A DNA stretch of 64,000 bases from Poriferisodalis sp965204195 (GTDB lineage: Bacteria; Actinomycetota; Acidimicrobiia; Acidimicrobiales; Poriferisodalaceae), in NCBI RefSeq assembly GCF_965204195.1, contig NZ_OZ241975.1, positions 1,488,001-1,552,000 of the forward strand. Direction: 5' to 3'. Position numbers and translations under genes: made by a program. The notes beneath the pieces are model-generated. The model was not told the DNA's origin and made no database searches. It saw nothing but the letters and a program-made list of their open reading frames with translations. Positions 29,461 through 39,305 of this stretch are shown here, in pieces; the stretch's first letter is position 1, and every line of letters begins with the position of its first letter.

Positions 29461-30546
29461 GTGACCACCGACATTGTGCGCCTGCTGGGTGAGCAGGCCT
29501 CTTATCTGCTGGACCACAAATGCGAAGGCATCGGGCGCGACTTGCTTACGCTGCCCGGGCCCGACTTTGTAACCGATGTCGTCGCCGGCACCGACCGTTC
29601 GCCGCAGGTCATGCGGAGCCTCCAGTCGCTGTTCGACCATGGCCGCCTCGGCGGCACCGGTTACGTTTCCATCCTTCCGGTGGATCAGGGAATCGAGCAC
29701 TCGGGTGCTGCGTCGTTCGCGCCGAATCCGATCTACTTCGATCCGGCCTCCATCGTGGAGTTGGCGGTCGAGGGCGGCTGCAATGCCGTGGCCACGACAT
29801 TCGGCGCGCTCGGAGCGGTTTCCCGCCGCTACGCCCATCGCATCCCGCTTATCGTCAAGATCAACCACAACGAGTTGTTGACCTACCCGGCCGCCTACGA
29901 CCAGATCATGTTCGGCTCGGTTCAGCGAGCACATGAGCTCGGAGCTGCCGGCGTCGGCGCGACGATCTACTTCGGCTCGGCTGAGAGCGGCCGCCAGATC
30001 ACCGAGGTGGCCGCGGCATTCGAGGAAGCGCACCGCCTCGGCATGTTCACCGTGCTGTGGTGTTACCTGCGCAACTCGGCCATCAACCAGTCGGCCGAAG
30101 GCGCCGACGGCGAGCCGACTCAGGTAGACAACCACGTGGCGGCCGACGCCACCGGACAGGCCAACCACATCGGCGTCACGATCGAGGCCGACATCATCAA
30201 GCAGAAGCTGCCCGAGCACAACGGCGCCTTCGTCTCGGTACCGGGCTTCGGCAAGACGCACGCTGCGGTGTACGACCAGCTCACGACGGACCATCCGGTG
30301 GACTTGTGCCGCTGGCAGGTGGCGAATTGCTACATGGGACGCGTCGGGCTCATCAACTCCGGCGGCGCCAGTTCGGGGGCTACCGACGTGGCCGAAGCCG
30401 TCACCACCGCAGTCGTCAACAAGCGAGCTGGCGGCATTGGGCTGATCTCAGGACGCAAGGCGTTTCAGCGGCCCATGGCCGAAGGCGTCGAACTGCTCGG
30501 CGCCATCCAGGACGTCTATTTGGACCAGGCGGTGACCATCGCCTGA
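29461..30546 (+). CDS. Fructose-bisphosphate aldolase class I (DhnA/FbaB type)
   Basis: A 361-residue Schiff-base aldolase of the archaeal-type/DhnA family, cleaving fructose-1,6-bisphosphate in glycolysis or gluconeogenesis. Motifs: LLTLPGPDFV near the N-terminus, ILPVDQGIEHS near 72, PLIVKINHNELL near 132, ATIYFGS near 168 and a C-terminal GGIGLISGRKAFQRP phosphate-binding loop. GTG 29461 was chosen because VTTDIVRLLG matches the usual family start; ATG 29440 in frame is the alternative. The 141-bp upstream gap holds a CTGGTACCAG palindrome (29406-29415) and a TAGAGT (29360) that may be the -10. Confidence 0.85.
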   Translation: MTTDIVRLLGEQASYLLDHKCEGIGRDLLTLPGPDFVTDVVAGTDRSPQVMRSLQSLFDHGRLGGTGYVSILPVDQGIEHSGAASFAPNPIYFDPASIVELAVEGGCNAVATTFGALGAVSRRYAHRIPLIVKINHNELLTYPAAYDQIMFGSVQRAHELGAAGVGATIYFGSAESGRQITEVAAAFEEAHRLGMFTVLWCYLRNSAINQSAEGADGEPTQVDNHVAADATGQANHIGVTIEADIIKQKLPEHNGAFVSVPGFGKTHAAVYDQLTTDHPVDLCRWQVANCYMGRVGLINSGGASSGATDVAEAVTTAVVNKRAGGIGLISGRKAFQRPMAEGVELLGAIQDVYLDQAVTIA

Positions 30547-30674
30547 GGCGTGATCCGACCCGGCTGCATCCACCCAGCCGCGGCTAGCGTGGTCGCCTGG
30601 AGCGGCCGCATTCCCCCCAAGGCCCTACTACTGCGGACCCATTCCCGCCAGGAGCCCTTCCCCTAGGAGACACA

Positions 30675-32555
30675 GTGACCGATACCGCATCGCGCGAACT
30701 GCCGCTGCAGGAGATCGACGAGGTCATCATTCGCTTCGCCGGTGACTCCGGTGACGGCATGCAGCTCACCGGTGACCAATTCACGAGCATCTCCGCAGCG
30801 CTCGGAAACGATCTGTCGACGCTGCCGGAGTTCCCCGCTGAGATCCGCGCCCCGCAAGGGACGCTTGCCGGTGTCTCGGCGTTCCAGGTGCGCATCTCCG
30901 ACTTTGACATCACCACCCCGGGCGACGCTCCGACGGTGCTGGTGGCAATGAACCCGGCGGCGCTGAAGGCGCAGCTGCACAACCTCGCTCAGGGCGGCGC
31001 ACTGATCCTGAACACCGATGCCTTCAACGACCGCAACCTTGAGAAGGCCGGCTACTCCAGCAATCCGCTCGATGACGGCACGTTGGACGACTACCGCTCG
31101 TACCCGGTGCCGATGAGCCAGATCACCCGCGACGCCGTGGCCGAGCACGGCGTGAAGCCGCGGGATGCGGAGCGTTCCAAGAACTTCTTCGCACTCGGCC
31201 TGATCTCGTGGATGTACACGCGGCCGGTCGAGCCGACGCTCGAGTTCATCAACACCAAGTTCCGGGGTCGCGAACAGGTCATCAACGCCAACACCGCAGC
31301 GTTCAAGGCCGGCTACAACTTCGGCGAGACAGCTGAGATCTTCGAGGCTCACTACGAGGTGAAGCCAGCCCCGCTGACACCTGGCGAATACACCAACGTG
31401 AACGGGAATACGGCGCTGGCTTGGGGCTGCGTCGTGGCAGGCCAGCTCGCGCGTTTGCCAGTGTTCCTCGGTTCGTACCCAATCACGCCGGCCTCGGACA
31501 TCCTGCACGAGATGTCGCTCAAGAAGAATTTCGGCGTGCGGACATTCCAAGCCGAAGACGAGATCGCTGCTGCGGCATCAGCAGTGGGGGCGGCCTTTGG
31601 CGGTGCGTTGGCCTTTACCTCCACATCGGGTCCCGGCTTGGCGCTCAAAGGCGAGACGCTCAGCCTCGCCGTGAGCCTCGAGCTCCCGATGGTGGTGCTC
31701 GACATCCAGCGCGGCGGCCCGTCGACCGGCTTGCCGACCAAGCCCGAGCAGGCAGACCTGATGATGGCCATGTACGGGCGGCATTCCGAGTCGCCGCTGC
31801 CGGTTGTAGCGCCGCGCAGTCCTGCGGACTGCTTCGACATCGCGATCGAGGCGTCTCGCATCGCGCTGAAGTACCGGACGCCCGTCATCGTGCTGTCCGA
31901 CGGCTATCTGGCGAACAGCTCCGAGCCGTGGCTGCTGCCCGATGTCGATGAGCTGCCGGACATCGGTGTCGACTTCGCGACGGAGTTCAACGGCACCAAC
32001 GAAGACGGTGACGGCATCTTCCTGCCGTACTTGCGGGATCCCGACACGCTGGCTCGCCCGTGGGCCATTCCCGGCACGCCGGGGCTGATGCACCGCGTCG
32101 GTGGCATCGAGAAAGAGGACGGCACCGGCAACATCTCCTACGAGCCCGAGAATCATCAGTTGATGGTGGATCTGCGGCAGGCCAAGATCGACGGTGTCGA
32201 CGTTCCCGATGTCGAGGTCGCCGGCGAGGCAAACGCCGATCTCGCCGTACTGGGCTGGGGCTCCACGTGGGGTGCCATCGACGCTGCCGCCGGACGGCTG
32301 CGCGACGACGGCCACCGGGTGGCGCATGTGCACCTGCGGCACCTCAATCCGCTGCCTGCGAATCTCGGCGACGTGCTGCGGCGCTACCGGGCCGTGGTGT
32401 GTCCCGAGATGAACAAGGGGCAACTGTGTGATCTGGTGCGGGCGAAGTACCTGATCGACGTCGAGCACATCGGCAAGATCGACGGTGTGCCGTTCACGAC
32501 CGGCGAGGTGACTGCAGCGGTCCGCAAGCGCCTGGAGGAGCTGGCGGGCAGCTAG
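30675..32555 (+). CDS. korA: 2-oxoglutarate:ferredoxin oxidoreductase, alpha subunit
   Basis: A 626-residue fused gamma-alpha subunit. The N-terminal gamma domain starts with IIRFAGDSGDGMQLTGDQF (about 18-36). The alpha domain begins near 240 with LGSYPITPASDILHE and contains TSTSGPGLALKGE near 315 and RGGPSTGLPTKPEQ near 345. With KorB it oxidatively decarboxylates 2-oxoglutarate to succinyl-CoA, reducing ferredoxin; many aerobic actinobacteria use this in the TCA cycle. AGGAGA lies about 8 bases before GTG 30675. Confidence 0.92.
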   Translation: MTDTASRELPLQEIDEVIIRFAGDSGDGMQLTGDQFTSISAALGNDLSTLPEFPAEIRAPQGTLAGVSAFQVRISDFDITTPGDAPTVLVAMNPAALKAQLHNLAQGGALILNTDAFNDRNLEKAGYSSNPLDDGTLDDYRSYPVPMSQITRDAVAEHGVKPRDAERSKNFFALGLISWMYTRPVEPTLEFINTKFRGREQVINANTAAFKAGYNFGETAEIFEAHYEVKPAPLTPGEYTNVNGNTALAWGCVVAGQLARLPVFLGSYPITPASDILHEMSLKKNFGVRTFQAEDEIAAAASAVGAAFGGALAFTSTSGPGLALKGETLSLAVSLELPMVVLDIQRGGPSTGLPTKPEQADLMMAMYGRHSESPLPVVAPRSPADCFDIAIEASRIALKYRTPVIVLSDGYLANSSEPWLLPDVDELPDIGVDFATEFNGTNEDGDGIFLPYLRDPDTLARPWAIPGTPGLMHRVGGIEKEDGTGNISYEPENHQLMVDLRQAKIDGVDVPDVEVAGEANADLAVLGWGSTWGAIDAAAGRLRDDGHRVAHVHLRHLNPLPANLGDVLRRYRAVVCPEMNKGQLCDLVRAKYLIDVEHIGKIDGVPFTTGEVTAAVRKRLEELAGS

Positions 32556-32643
32556 GCGCCAACGAGACGATGACCCACGAGTACAAGACCACCGAATTCA
32601 GCAAGTACAGGTTCAGCGAGTACAGACAGAGGCGAACAGCACG

Positions 32644-33663
32644 ATGACCGACACCTCGATCACGCCGACTACACAGCCCGGAGACTGGGCCTCCGACCAG
32701 GAGGTCCGCTGGTGCCCGGGCTGCGGCGACTACTCCATCCTCACGGCGATGCGGATGCTGATGCCGAGCCTCGGCACCGAACCGCACAACACGGTGTTCG
32801 TGTCGGGCATCGGCTGCGCTGCCCGGTTCCCCTACTACATGAACTCCTACGGCGTGCACGGCATCCATGGCCGAGCACCCGCCATCGCCACCGGCTTGGC
32901 GATGGCCCGGCCCGATCTCGACGTCTGGGTGATCGGCGGCGACGGCGACATGCTGTCGATCGGCGGCAATCACCTGATCCACGCATTGCGCCGCAACGTC
33001 AAGATCAAGGTGCTGCTGTTCAACAACCAGATTTACGGCCTGACCAAGGGCCAATTCAGCCCCACGAGCGAGATCGGCAAGGTCACCAAGAGCTCGCCAA
33101 TGGGCTCGCTCGATGCGCCGTTCAATCCGCTGGCCGTGGCGCTCGGTGCCGAGGCGTCGTTCGTGGCGCGCACGCACGACATGGACCGCCAGCACATGAT
33201 GGACACGTTCCGGCGGGCGCACGAGCACGACGGCGCCGCGTTCGTGGAGGTGTTCCAGAACTGCAACGTTTTCAATGACGGCGCTTTCGAAGGGGTCACC
33301 AAGAAACAGAACCGCGATGCCAACCTCATCCCGTTGACGCACGGCGAGCCCATTCGCTTCGGGGCCGACGGCGAGTTCGGGGTCATCGACGAGTCAGGCT
33401 GCGCCCGGGTTGTCCACACCGCCGATGTGAGCACCGACGAATTGCTCACCCATGACGAGACGAAGCACGATCCCTCGACCGCCTTCATGCTGGCGCGTCT
33501 CGCGCGCGGACCGTTTGAGCCCACGCCGGTTGGCGTGTTCCGCGCCGTGCGGCGCAGCGAGTACGCCATGGCCTCCACTCGGCAACTGGCGGCGGCTCAG
33601 CAGAAGCAAGGTGCCGCTGACATTGCGCAGCTGCTGCGCTCACGCGGCACTTGGTACGTCTGA
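32644..33663 (+). CDS. korB: 2-oxoglutarate:ferredoxin oxidoreductase, beta subunit
   Basis: A 339-residue thiamine-pyrophosphate subunit. WCPGCGDYSILTAM near residue 23 holds the first Cys pair of the 4Fe-4S cluster, GIGCAARFP near 56 another Cys, and GGDGDMLSIGGNHLIHALRRN near 99 is the TPP/Mg site, followed by NNQIYGLTKGQFSPTS. It starts 88 bp after korA, with an AGAGG sequence upstream. Confidence 0.93.
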   Translation: MTDTSITPTTQPGDWASDQEVRWCPGCGDYSILTAMRMLMPSLGTEPHNTVFVSGIGCAARFPYYMNSYGVHGIHGRAPAIATGLAMARPDLDVWVIGGDGDMLSIGGNHLIHALRRNVKIKVLLFNNQIYGLTKGQFSPTSEIGKVTKSSPMGSLDAPFNPLAVALGAEASFVARTHDMDRQHMMDTFRRAHEHDGAAFVEVFQNCNVFNDGAFEGVTKKQNRDANLIPLTHGEPIRFGADGEFGVIDESGCARVVHTADVSTDELLTHDETKHDPSTAFMLARLARGPFEPTPVGVFRAVRRSEYAMASTRQLAAAQQKQGAADIAQLLRSRGTWYV

Positions 33664-33714
33664 AGACACCCCTTTCGTCGCGTAAACCACTGCGGTGCGC
33701 CGCGGGCGCGCTGG

Positions 33715-33720
33715 TACTTT
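33715..33720 (+). promoter_or_regulatory. -10 box of tlyA, probably leaderless
   Basis: TACTTT followed by seven bases and ATG 33728. It starts the long tlyA-nadK-recN-steA-steB run. Confidence 0.45.
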
Positions 33721-33727
33721 CGGCTGC

Positions 33728-34588
33728 ATGAACGCCGTCCGACGACGCTTGGACAACGAGCTCGTGCGCCGTTGCCTGGCCTCGTCTCGCGCAGCGGCGC
33801 AAGTGCTCATTTCCGACGGCCGGGTTCTCGTGGGGGGCTCGGTCGCACAGAAATCGTCTCGCATGGTGTCGGCCGCCGAGCCGGTCCAGCTCAGCGGCGA
33901 GCCGGCACGGTTCGTGTCACGCGGCGGAGAGAAACTGGATGCTGCGCTGGGCGAATTCGGGGTCGACGTGGCGGGGCGGCGAGCGGTCGATGCCGGCGCT
34001 TCGACGGGCGGTTTCGTGGATTGCTTGCTGCAGCGGGGCGCGGCGGAAGTCGTAGCGATCGATGTCGGCTGGGGGCAGCTGGATGCCCGCTTGCGGGCCG
34101 ACTCCCGCGTCACCGTGCGAGAACGGTGCAACGTGCGACACATCGGACCTGCCGATATCGGCGGCCCGGCGGACATCATCACCGCCGATCTGTCGTTCAT
34201 CTCGCTGCGCACGGTGATGGCGAACCTGGCGGCGTGCACGGCACACGGTGGCGAAGCAGTGCTGCTTGCCAAGCCGCAGTTCGAAGCCGGCCGGCGCGAG
34301 GCCTCGCGCGGCAAGGGAGTGGTGCGCGACCCCGACGTGTGGCGGCGAGTGGTGAGCGACGTGGCCTCGAGCGCTTCCCGCCAGGGCCTCGCACCCACCG
34401 GTGTCGCCGCATCGCCGTTGCGAGGCGCCACAGGCAATGTCGAGTTCTTCTTGCACTGCCGTCGCGCTGCCGATCACGAATGCCGACCGCCCGTCGATGC
34501 CCGATCCGAGTCGTTCGATCTTGACAGTGCCATCGAAACGGCCATCGAGACCGCACTCCGTGCCGCTTCTGAGGGGGCACCGGCATGA
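33728..34588 (+). CDS. tlyA: TlyA family rRNA 2'-O-methyltransferase / hemolysin
   Basis: 286 residues. An N-terminal S4 RNA-binding domain (RRRLDNELVRRCLASSRAAAQVLISDG...) precedes an FtsJ-like SAM methyltransferase domain with VDAGASTGGFVDCLLQRGA near 83 (SAM loop), DVGWGQLD and ADLSFISLRTV near 152. TlyA methylates 16S and 23S rRNA in mycobacteria and affects capreomycin sensitivity. The same gene is followed by nadK and recN in M. tuberculosis, as here. Confidence 0.92.
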   Translation: MNAVRRRLDNELVRRCLASSRAAAQVLISDGRVLVGGSVAQKSSRMVSAAEPVQLSGEPARFVSRGGEKLDAALGEFGVDVAGRRAVDAGASTGGFVDCLLQRGAAEVVAIDVGWGQLDARLRADSRVTVRERCNVRHIGPADIGGPADIITADLSFISLRTVMANLAACTAHGGEAVLLAKPQFEAGRREASRGKGVVRDPDVWRRVVSDVASSASRQGLAPTGVAASPLRGATGNVEFFLHCRRAADHECRPPVDARSESFDLDSAIETAIETALRAASEGAPA

Positions 34589-35454
34589 GCGACGTGCTGA
34601 TCATCGCCCACGCCGAGCGCGCGGAAGCGCTGACGGCTTCGAAACAGCTGGTGGTCTGGCTTGAGGGCGAGGGTCATGGTGTGGCAATGGGCGGCGTGGA
34701 GGCAGCGGCAATCGGCCGCCCTGAACTCGGCGTCGACGAACCGATCCCGACCGTCCCGGATCTCGCTGTGAGCATCGGCGGCGACGGCACCATGCTGCGC
34801 TCGTTCGATCTGGTTGCCGCCGCGGGCGTGCCAGTACTCGGCGTCAACGTCGGCCATCTCGGCTACCTGACCGAATTCGAGCCGGCGCAGCTCACCGACA
34901 TGGTCGCTGCCGCGCTCGGGGGGTCGTTGGATGTCTCGGAGCGGATGATGGTCAGTGCCCGCGTCCGGGACAGAGGTGCCCATGACGTGGGCGCCCAAGA
35001 CGCCGAGACATGGACCGGGCTGAATGAAGTCGTGCTCGAGAAACGCGACCCGGGGCACACGGTCCGGCTGGAAGTGTGGCTCGACGGAGACGTGTTCGCG
35101 ACCTACGCGGCGGACGGCCTCATCGTGTCCACGCCGACGGGCTCTACGGCGTACAGCCTCTCGGCAGGGGGTGCGGTCGTCGCTCCGACGCATTCGTCGT
35201 TGCAGGTCACTCCGGTTGCGCCGCACATGCTCTTCGATCGTTCGCTGCTGCTGCCGCCCGACACCGAGATCGGCATCCGGGTGATCAGCGAACGGCCGGC
35301 GCTCGCCGCCGTGGACGGGCGCTCAGCCGGCTTGCTGACGACCGGCGATGAACTTGTCGTCACGCGCGCCCCGTACGACGCACGGTTCGTCACCGCCGGC
35401 GGCGACAGCTTCCATCGTGTGCTGAAGCACAAGTTCGGCCTCAAGGACCGCTGA
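34585..35454 (+). CDS. nadK: NAD kinase
   Basis: A 289-residue kinase making NADP from NAD. SIGGDGTMLRSFDLV near residue 64 is the GGDGT motif and GVNVGHLGYLTEF near 89 the NAD loop. TPTGSTAYSLSAGG near 180 is the second signature. ATG overlaps the tlyA stop and the stop overlaps the recN start, so translation is coupled. Confidence 0.95.
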   Translation: MSDVLIIAHAERAEALTASKQLVVWLEGEGHGVAMGGVEAAAIGRPELGVDEPIPTVPDLAVSIGGDGTMLRSFDLVAAAGVPVLGVNVGHLGYLTEFEPAQLTDMVAAALGGSLDVSERMMVSARVRDRGAHDVGAQDAETWTGLNEVVLEKRDPGHTVRLEVWLDGDVFATYAADGLIVSTPTGSTAYSLSAGGAVVAPTHSSLQVTPVAPHMLFDRSLLLPPDTEIGIRVISERPALAAVDGRSAGLLTTGDELVVTRAPYDARFVTAGGDSFHRVLKHKFGLKDR

Positions 35455-37055
35455 TGCTCGTGGAGCTGGCGGTGCACGATCTTGGCGTCATCTCCCATGC
35501 CAACCTGGTGCTCGGCGCAGGCATGACAGCGCTGACCGGCGAGACGGGCGCCGGCAAGACGCTGGTGGTGCAGGCGGTGCAGCTGCTCATGGGCGGGCGT
35601 GCAGATCCGGCGATGGTGCGCGCCGGCGCGGTCGAGGCAGTTGTCGAGGGCAGGTTCGTGCAGGCCGACGGGGCGGAGCGAGTGCTGCGCCGTGTGATCC
35701 CCGCAGCGGGTCGCAGCCGTGCCTATGTGGACGGAGGCATGGCGTCGGCGGCGGAGCTCGCAGAGCTCGGGGCCGGGCTTGTCGACCTTCACGGGCAGCA
35801 CCAGCACCAATCGCTGTTGCGCGCTCGCACTCAGCGCGAGGCACTCGACCGCTGGGGCGGCATCGATGTGCGCCCGCTGGCGGCGGCGCGTGGCGAACTG
35901 AGCGCGCTCACGGAGAATCTGGCTGCGCTCGGCGGTGATGCGCGAGCGCGGGCGCAGGAGATCGATCTCCTGCGGTATCAGGTGGACGAGATCACGTCGG
36001 TGCAGCTGGACGACCCGGACGAACTGCGCTGGATCGTCGAGCGGGAGGATCTGCTGGCCGATGCTGCATCGCACCTGGCGGACGGTCATGCGGCCCGCCA
36101 GGCACTCGCCGGAGACGAGGGCGCTATCGACCGGCTGGGAGCTGCGGCGGCCTTGCTGGCCTCCCGGAAGGCGTTCGCCCCGGTGGGCGACCGCTTGGGT
36201 GCTGTGGCAGCGGAGCTCGATGACACCGTTGCGCAGCTGAGGGGCGTGCTCGAGACGATCGAGGACGACCCGCAGGCGCTCGCCGACGTCCGCGCCCGGC
36301 ACCAGCTCCTGCGCGAGCTCACCCGCAAGTACGGCGACACGCTCGCCGACGTGCGCGAGTTCGGTGCGCAGGCAGCGGAGCGTCTGTCGCAGCTTGAACG
36401 TCACACCGAGCTGGCCGCCGAGCTGGAGGCCGGTATCGACGCGGCGCAACGCCATGTCGAAGCCGAGGCTCATGTTGTGGCTGCAGCTCGTCGAGCGGCT
36501 GCACCTGGCCTCGCCGCTGCGGTGAGCGAGCACCTGACATCGTTGGCGTTGGCGGGCGGCACGCTGGAGGTCAGCGTCACCGGCGAGGCGCCGAGCGACG
36601 GCGTCGAGTTGCACTTCAGCGCGAACCGCAGCGCTCCGCCCGGCCCGTTGTCGAAGGTGGCATCGGGTGGTGAGCTGGCGCGCGTCATGCTGGCGCTGCG
36701 GCTCGTCCTGACCGCTGGCCCACCGACCCTCGTGTTCGACGAGGTCGACGCCGGCATCGGCGGCGAGACCGCCGTCGCCGTCGGTCAGGCGCTGGCTTCG
36801 CTCGCCGGCCAGCACCAGGTGCTGGTGGTCACGCATCTCCCGCAGGTCGCGGCGTTCGCACATCACCAGGTGGCCGTTCGAAAGACTGACGATGGCAGCG
36901 CAGTGGCTTCAAGTCTCGTCGCCGTGACGGGACCTGATCGCGTCAGCGAGCTGGCGCGGATGCTCGCCGGTCAGCCTGCATGGGCGAGTGGCCGCCAGCA
37001 CGCGACTGAATTGCTGGAGGTGGCCGCCGCGACGCGGGGCGGCGCCCGAGAGTGA
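35454..37055 (+). CDS. recN: DNA repair protein RecN
   Basis: A 533-residue SMC-like ATPase for double-strand break repair. Walker A GETGAGKTLVVQAV lies near residue 27. Long coiled-coil arms cover about 150-380. The signature KVASGGELARVMLALRLVL lies near 400 and Walker B TLVFDEVDAGIGGETAV near 424. The order tlyA-nadK-recN is conserved across actinobacteria. Confidence 0.95.
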   Translation: MLVELAVHDLGVISHANLVLGAGMTALTGETGAGKTLVVQAVQLLMGGRADPAMVRAGAVEAVVEGRFVQADGAERVLRRVIPAAGRSRAYVDGGMASAAELAELGAGLVDLHGQHQHQSLLRARTQREALDRWGGIDVRPLAAARGELSALTENLAALGGDARARAQEIDLLRYQVDEITSVQLDDPDELRWIVEREDLLADAASHLADGHAARQALAGDEGAIDRLGAAAALLASRKAFAPVGDRLGAVAAELDDTVAQLRGVLETIEDDPQALADVRARHQLLRELTRKYGDTLADVREFGAQAAERLSQLERHTELAAELEAGIDAAQRHVEAEAHVVAAARRAAAPGLAAAVSEHLTSLALAGGTLEVSVTGEAPSDGVELHFSANRSAPPGPLSKVASGGELARVMLALRLVLTAGPPTLVFDEVDAGIGGETAVAVGQALASLAGQHQVLVVTHLPQVAAFAHHQVAVRKTDDGSAVASSLVAVTGPDRVSELARMLAGQPAWASGRQHATELLEVAAATRGGARE

Positions 37056-38230
37056 GCATGTTTCGCTCGCGTTCGCTGTGGAGACGCCAGCGCTCGCGCC
37101 GCGGCCGCAGCCACGCGGGGATCGCGGGACGGTGCCGCGTGGACCGTCGCACCAAGAACCTGCTGCGCCGCTTGGAACGCGGCGATATTGCGGTGATCCA
37201 CCACGCAGATCTCGATCGGGTCGCCGCCGACGGACTTCTGGCCGCGGGCGCGATCGCCGTGATCAACGCAGAGCCGACGATGACCGGCCGGTACCCGGCG
37301 TTGGGCGGCCTCACGCTCGCGCAAGCAGGTGTGCCGGTGCTGGAGGACATCGGCGAGGGAGTGTTCGCGTCGCTCCAAGACGGCGAGGAGCTGGCCATCG
37401 CAGGCGATGAGGTAATGCGCGGCGATCAGGTGATCGGGACCGGGTACCGGCGCGATGCCGAGCACTTCGAACGCGTGCTGGAATCGGCGCGCGTGGCGGT
37501 GCGCAGCGAACTCGGGAGCTTTGCCCGGAACACGCTCGAGTACTTGGAGCGGGAGCCGCAGGTTCTCACCGATGAGCTGGAGATCCCGCCGCTGCGGCAC
37601 CAGTTGCGACGCCGGCACGTGCTGGTGGTGGTGCGCGGCATCGACTATCGCGAAGATCTGGCGGCACTACGCCGGTCGGGCTACATGTCGGATATGCGGC
37701 CCGTGATCATCGGTGTGGACGGAGGTGCTGATGCACTGCTCGAGGCCGGTCTCGTGCCCCACATCATCATCGGCGACTTCGACTCGGTGTCGCCGCGGGC
37801 ACTCGAGTGCGGGGCGCAGCTCATCGTGCACGCCTATCTCGAAGGCGGCGCGCCGGGCGCGGTCCGCCTCGACGACGCCGGATTGAGCTACGACGTCATC
37901 GCCGCGCCCGGAACCAGCGAGGACCTGGCATTGCGGCTGGCGTTCGAGCAGCGAGCCGAGCAGATCGTCGAGGTGGGGTCCCATACGTCGATGGTCGACT
38001 TCTTCGACAAGGGCCGCAGCGGCATGGCATCCACCTTTCTGACCCGGATGCAGGTGTCTCCGGCGCTCGTGGATGCGAAGGGCGTGAGCCGTCTCTACCG
38101 CACCCAGGTGCGCAAGCGCGACATGGCGATGCTGATCGTTTCGGCGCTCGTCACCATCGGCGTCATCGCCGCAGTGACCGAGCCGGGCCGGCTCCTGCTG
38201 CGCACCCTGTGGATCAACATGGGCCTGTAG
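37052..38230 (+). CDS. steA: SteA-like cytokinetic ring protein
   Basis: 392 residues. GVDGGADALLEAGLVPHIII followed by GDFDSVS (about 222-248) is a thiamine pyrophosphokinase-like domain characteristic of SteA. A hydrophobic stretch near 353-372 anchors it at the membrane with a short tail. In corynebacteria SteA and SteB act together at the division site; the M. tuberculosis counterpart is Rv1697 next to mctB. The GTG overlaps the recN TGA; ATG 37058 is an alternative. The N-terminus is Arg-rich. Confidence 0.82.
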   Translation: MSMFRSRSLWRRQRSRRGRSHAGIAGRCRVDRRTKNLLRRLERGDIAVIHHADLDRVAADGLLAAGAIAVINAEPTMTGRYPALGGLTLAQAGVPVLEDIGEGVFASLQDGEELAIAGDEVMRGDQVIGTGYRRDAEHFERVLESARVAVRSELGSFARNTLEYLEREPQVLTDELEIPPLRHQLRRRHVLVVVRGIDYREDLAALRRSGYMSDMRPVIIGVDGGADALLEAGLVPHIIIGDFDSVSPRALECGAQLIVHAYLEGGAPGAVRLDDAGLSYDVIAAPGTSEDLALRLAFEQRAEQIVEVGSHTSMVDFFDKGRSGMASTFLTRMQVSPALVDAKGVSRLYRTQVRKRDMAMLIVSALVTIGVIAAVTEPGRLLLRTLWINMGL

Positions 38231-38243
38231 ATCGGTCGGGCGT

Positions 38244-39305
38244 ATGGTCAACCTCCGCTACCACATTGTGTCGATCGCGGCAGTTTTTCTGGCCTTGGCG
38301 ATCGGCCTGGCGTTGGGCTCGACGTTCGTGGACTCAGTGCTGGTGAGCAACCTGGAATCACGCGTGGACCAGTTGCAGGCCGACACCGAATCGGCGATCG
38401 AGCGACAGGCCGAGGCCGAGGCGGAGCTCGGCGAGGTTGAGGCAGCACGCGACGCAGCGCTCGCGAGCGTTGAAGCGGCGCGATCCGTGCGGTTCGAGGT
38501 GGAGGATCTCGTACGGCCGTACCTTCCCCAAGGACGACTGAGCGGCACGACAACGCTCATCGTCGCCCCGGAATCCACGGACCGGGCCGCAGTAGCGGCC
38601 ATTCGCGCACGTCTCGATGCAACGGATGCGCGCCATGGCGGGGTGCTGTGGCTCAGCGATGACCTCCGCCTGCACAACTCAGGTGTGCGCCAGAGCATCG
38701 CCGACGCCTTCTCGCTGGCAGGTGACAGCCGCAACGCCGTGCGCAGAGCGCTTCGCTTTCTGCTGCCTCAGGCGCTGTTCAGGCCAGCAGAAGCCGGGTC
38801 CAGCCAGATACTCGCCGACGATGTCAACGCGGTCACCGACTTCGGGGCGCTTGACGGTTTCTCTCGCGGCTTCTCGGCGGTCCCGCCGACACGCACGGCG
38901 CTTACCTTGCTCCGTGATTTGGAACTGGTGACTCATGACGGCACTGGCGCCGTCGCGCTGCACCTGCTTGGCGGGGAGCAACTGCGACTTGTGGTGGTCA
39001 CCGATGCGGCGGCGGCCGGGTTGAACCAGGACTTTGTTTTCGACCTGTTGAGGGCTGCCGTCGATGACGGGCACTCGGGCACCGGCGTCATCGTCGAAGT
39101 ACCTGCGCCCGGGGCAGCAGGCGTTGGCTACGGCGCAGTGCTGGAGCGAGTCCGGTCCGACCCCGTGCTCGCAGGATCGTTCTCGAGCGTCGACGATGTC
39201 GAGACTTTCTCGGGCGATCTGGCGCTGCTGGTTGCGCTGGAGCGGCTGCCTGCGGTCGATCACTTCTCGGGAGCCGATCTCAACCACGGTCTGGGCCCGT
39301 CATGA
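38244..39305 (+). CDS. steB: SteB / MctB family (copper transporter MctB-like) protein
   Basis: 353 residues. One N-terminal membrane segment (IVSIAAVFLALAIGLALGSTFV, about 8-29) precedes a coiled coil rich in Glu and Ala (about 38-80). An extracytoplasmic alpha/beta domain follows. This is the layout of the MctB family, named for mycobacterial copper resistance; the corynebacterial member SteB partners SteA in division. It starts 13 bp after steA. Confidence 0.82.
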   Translation: MVNLRYHIVSIAAVFLALAIGLALGSTFVDSVLVSNLESRVDQLQADTESAIERQAEAEAELGEVEAARDAALASVEAARSVRFEVEDLVRPYLPQGRLSGTTTLIVAPESTDRAAVAAIRARLDATDARHGGVLWLSDDLRLHNSGVRQSIADAFSLAGDSRNAVRRALRFLLPQALFRPAEAGSSQILADDVNAVTDFGALDGFSRGFSAVPPTRTALTLLRDLELVTHDGTGAVALHLLGGEQLRLVVVTDAAAAGLNQDFVFDLLRAAVDDGHSGTGVIVEVPAPGAAGVGYGAVLERVRSDPVLAGSFSSVDDVETFSGDLALLVALERLPAVDHFSGADLNHGLGPS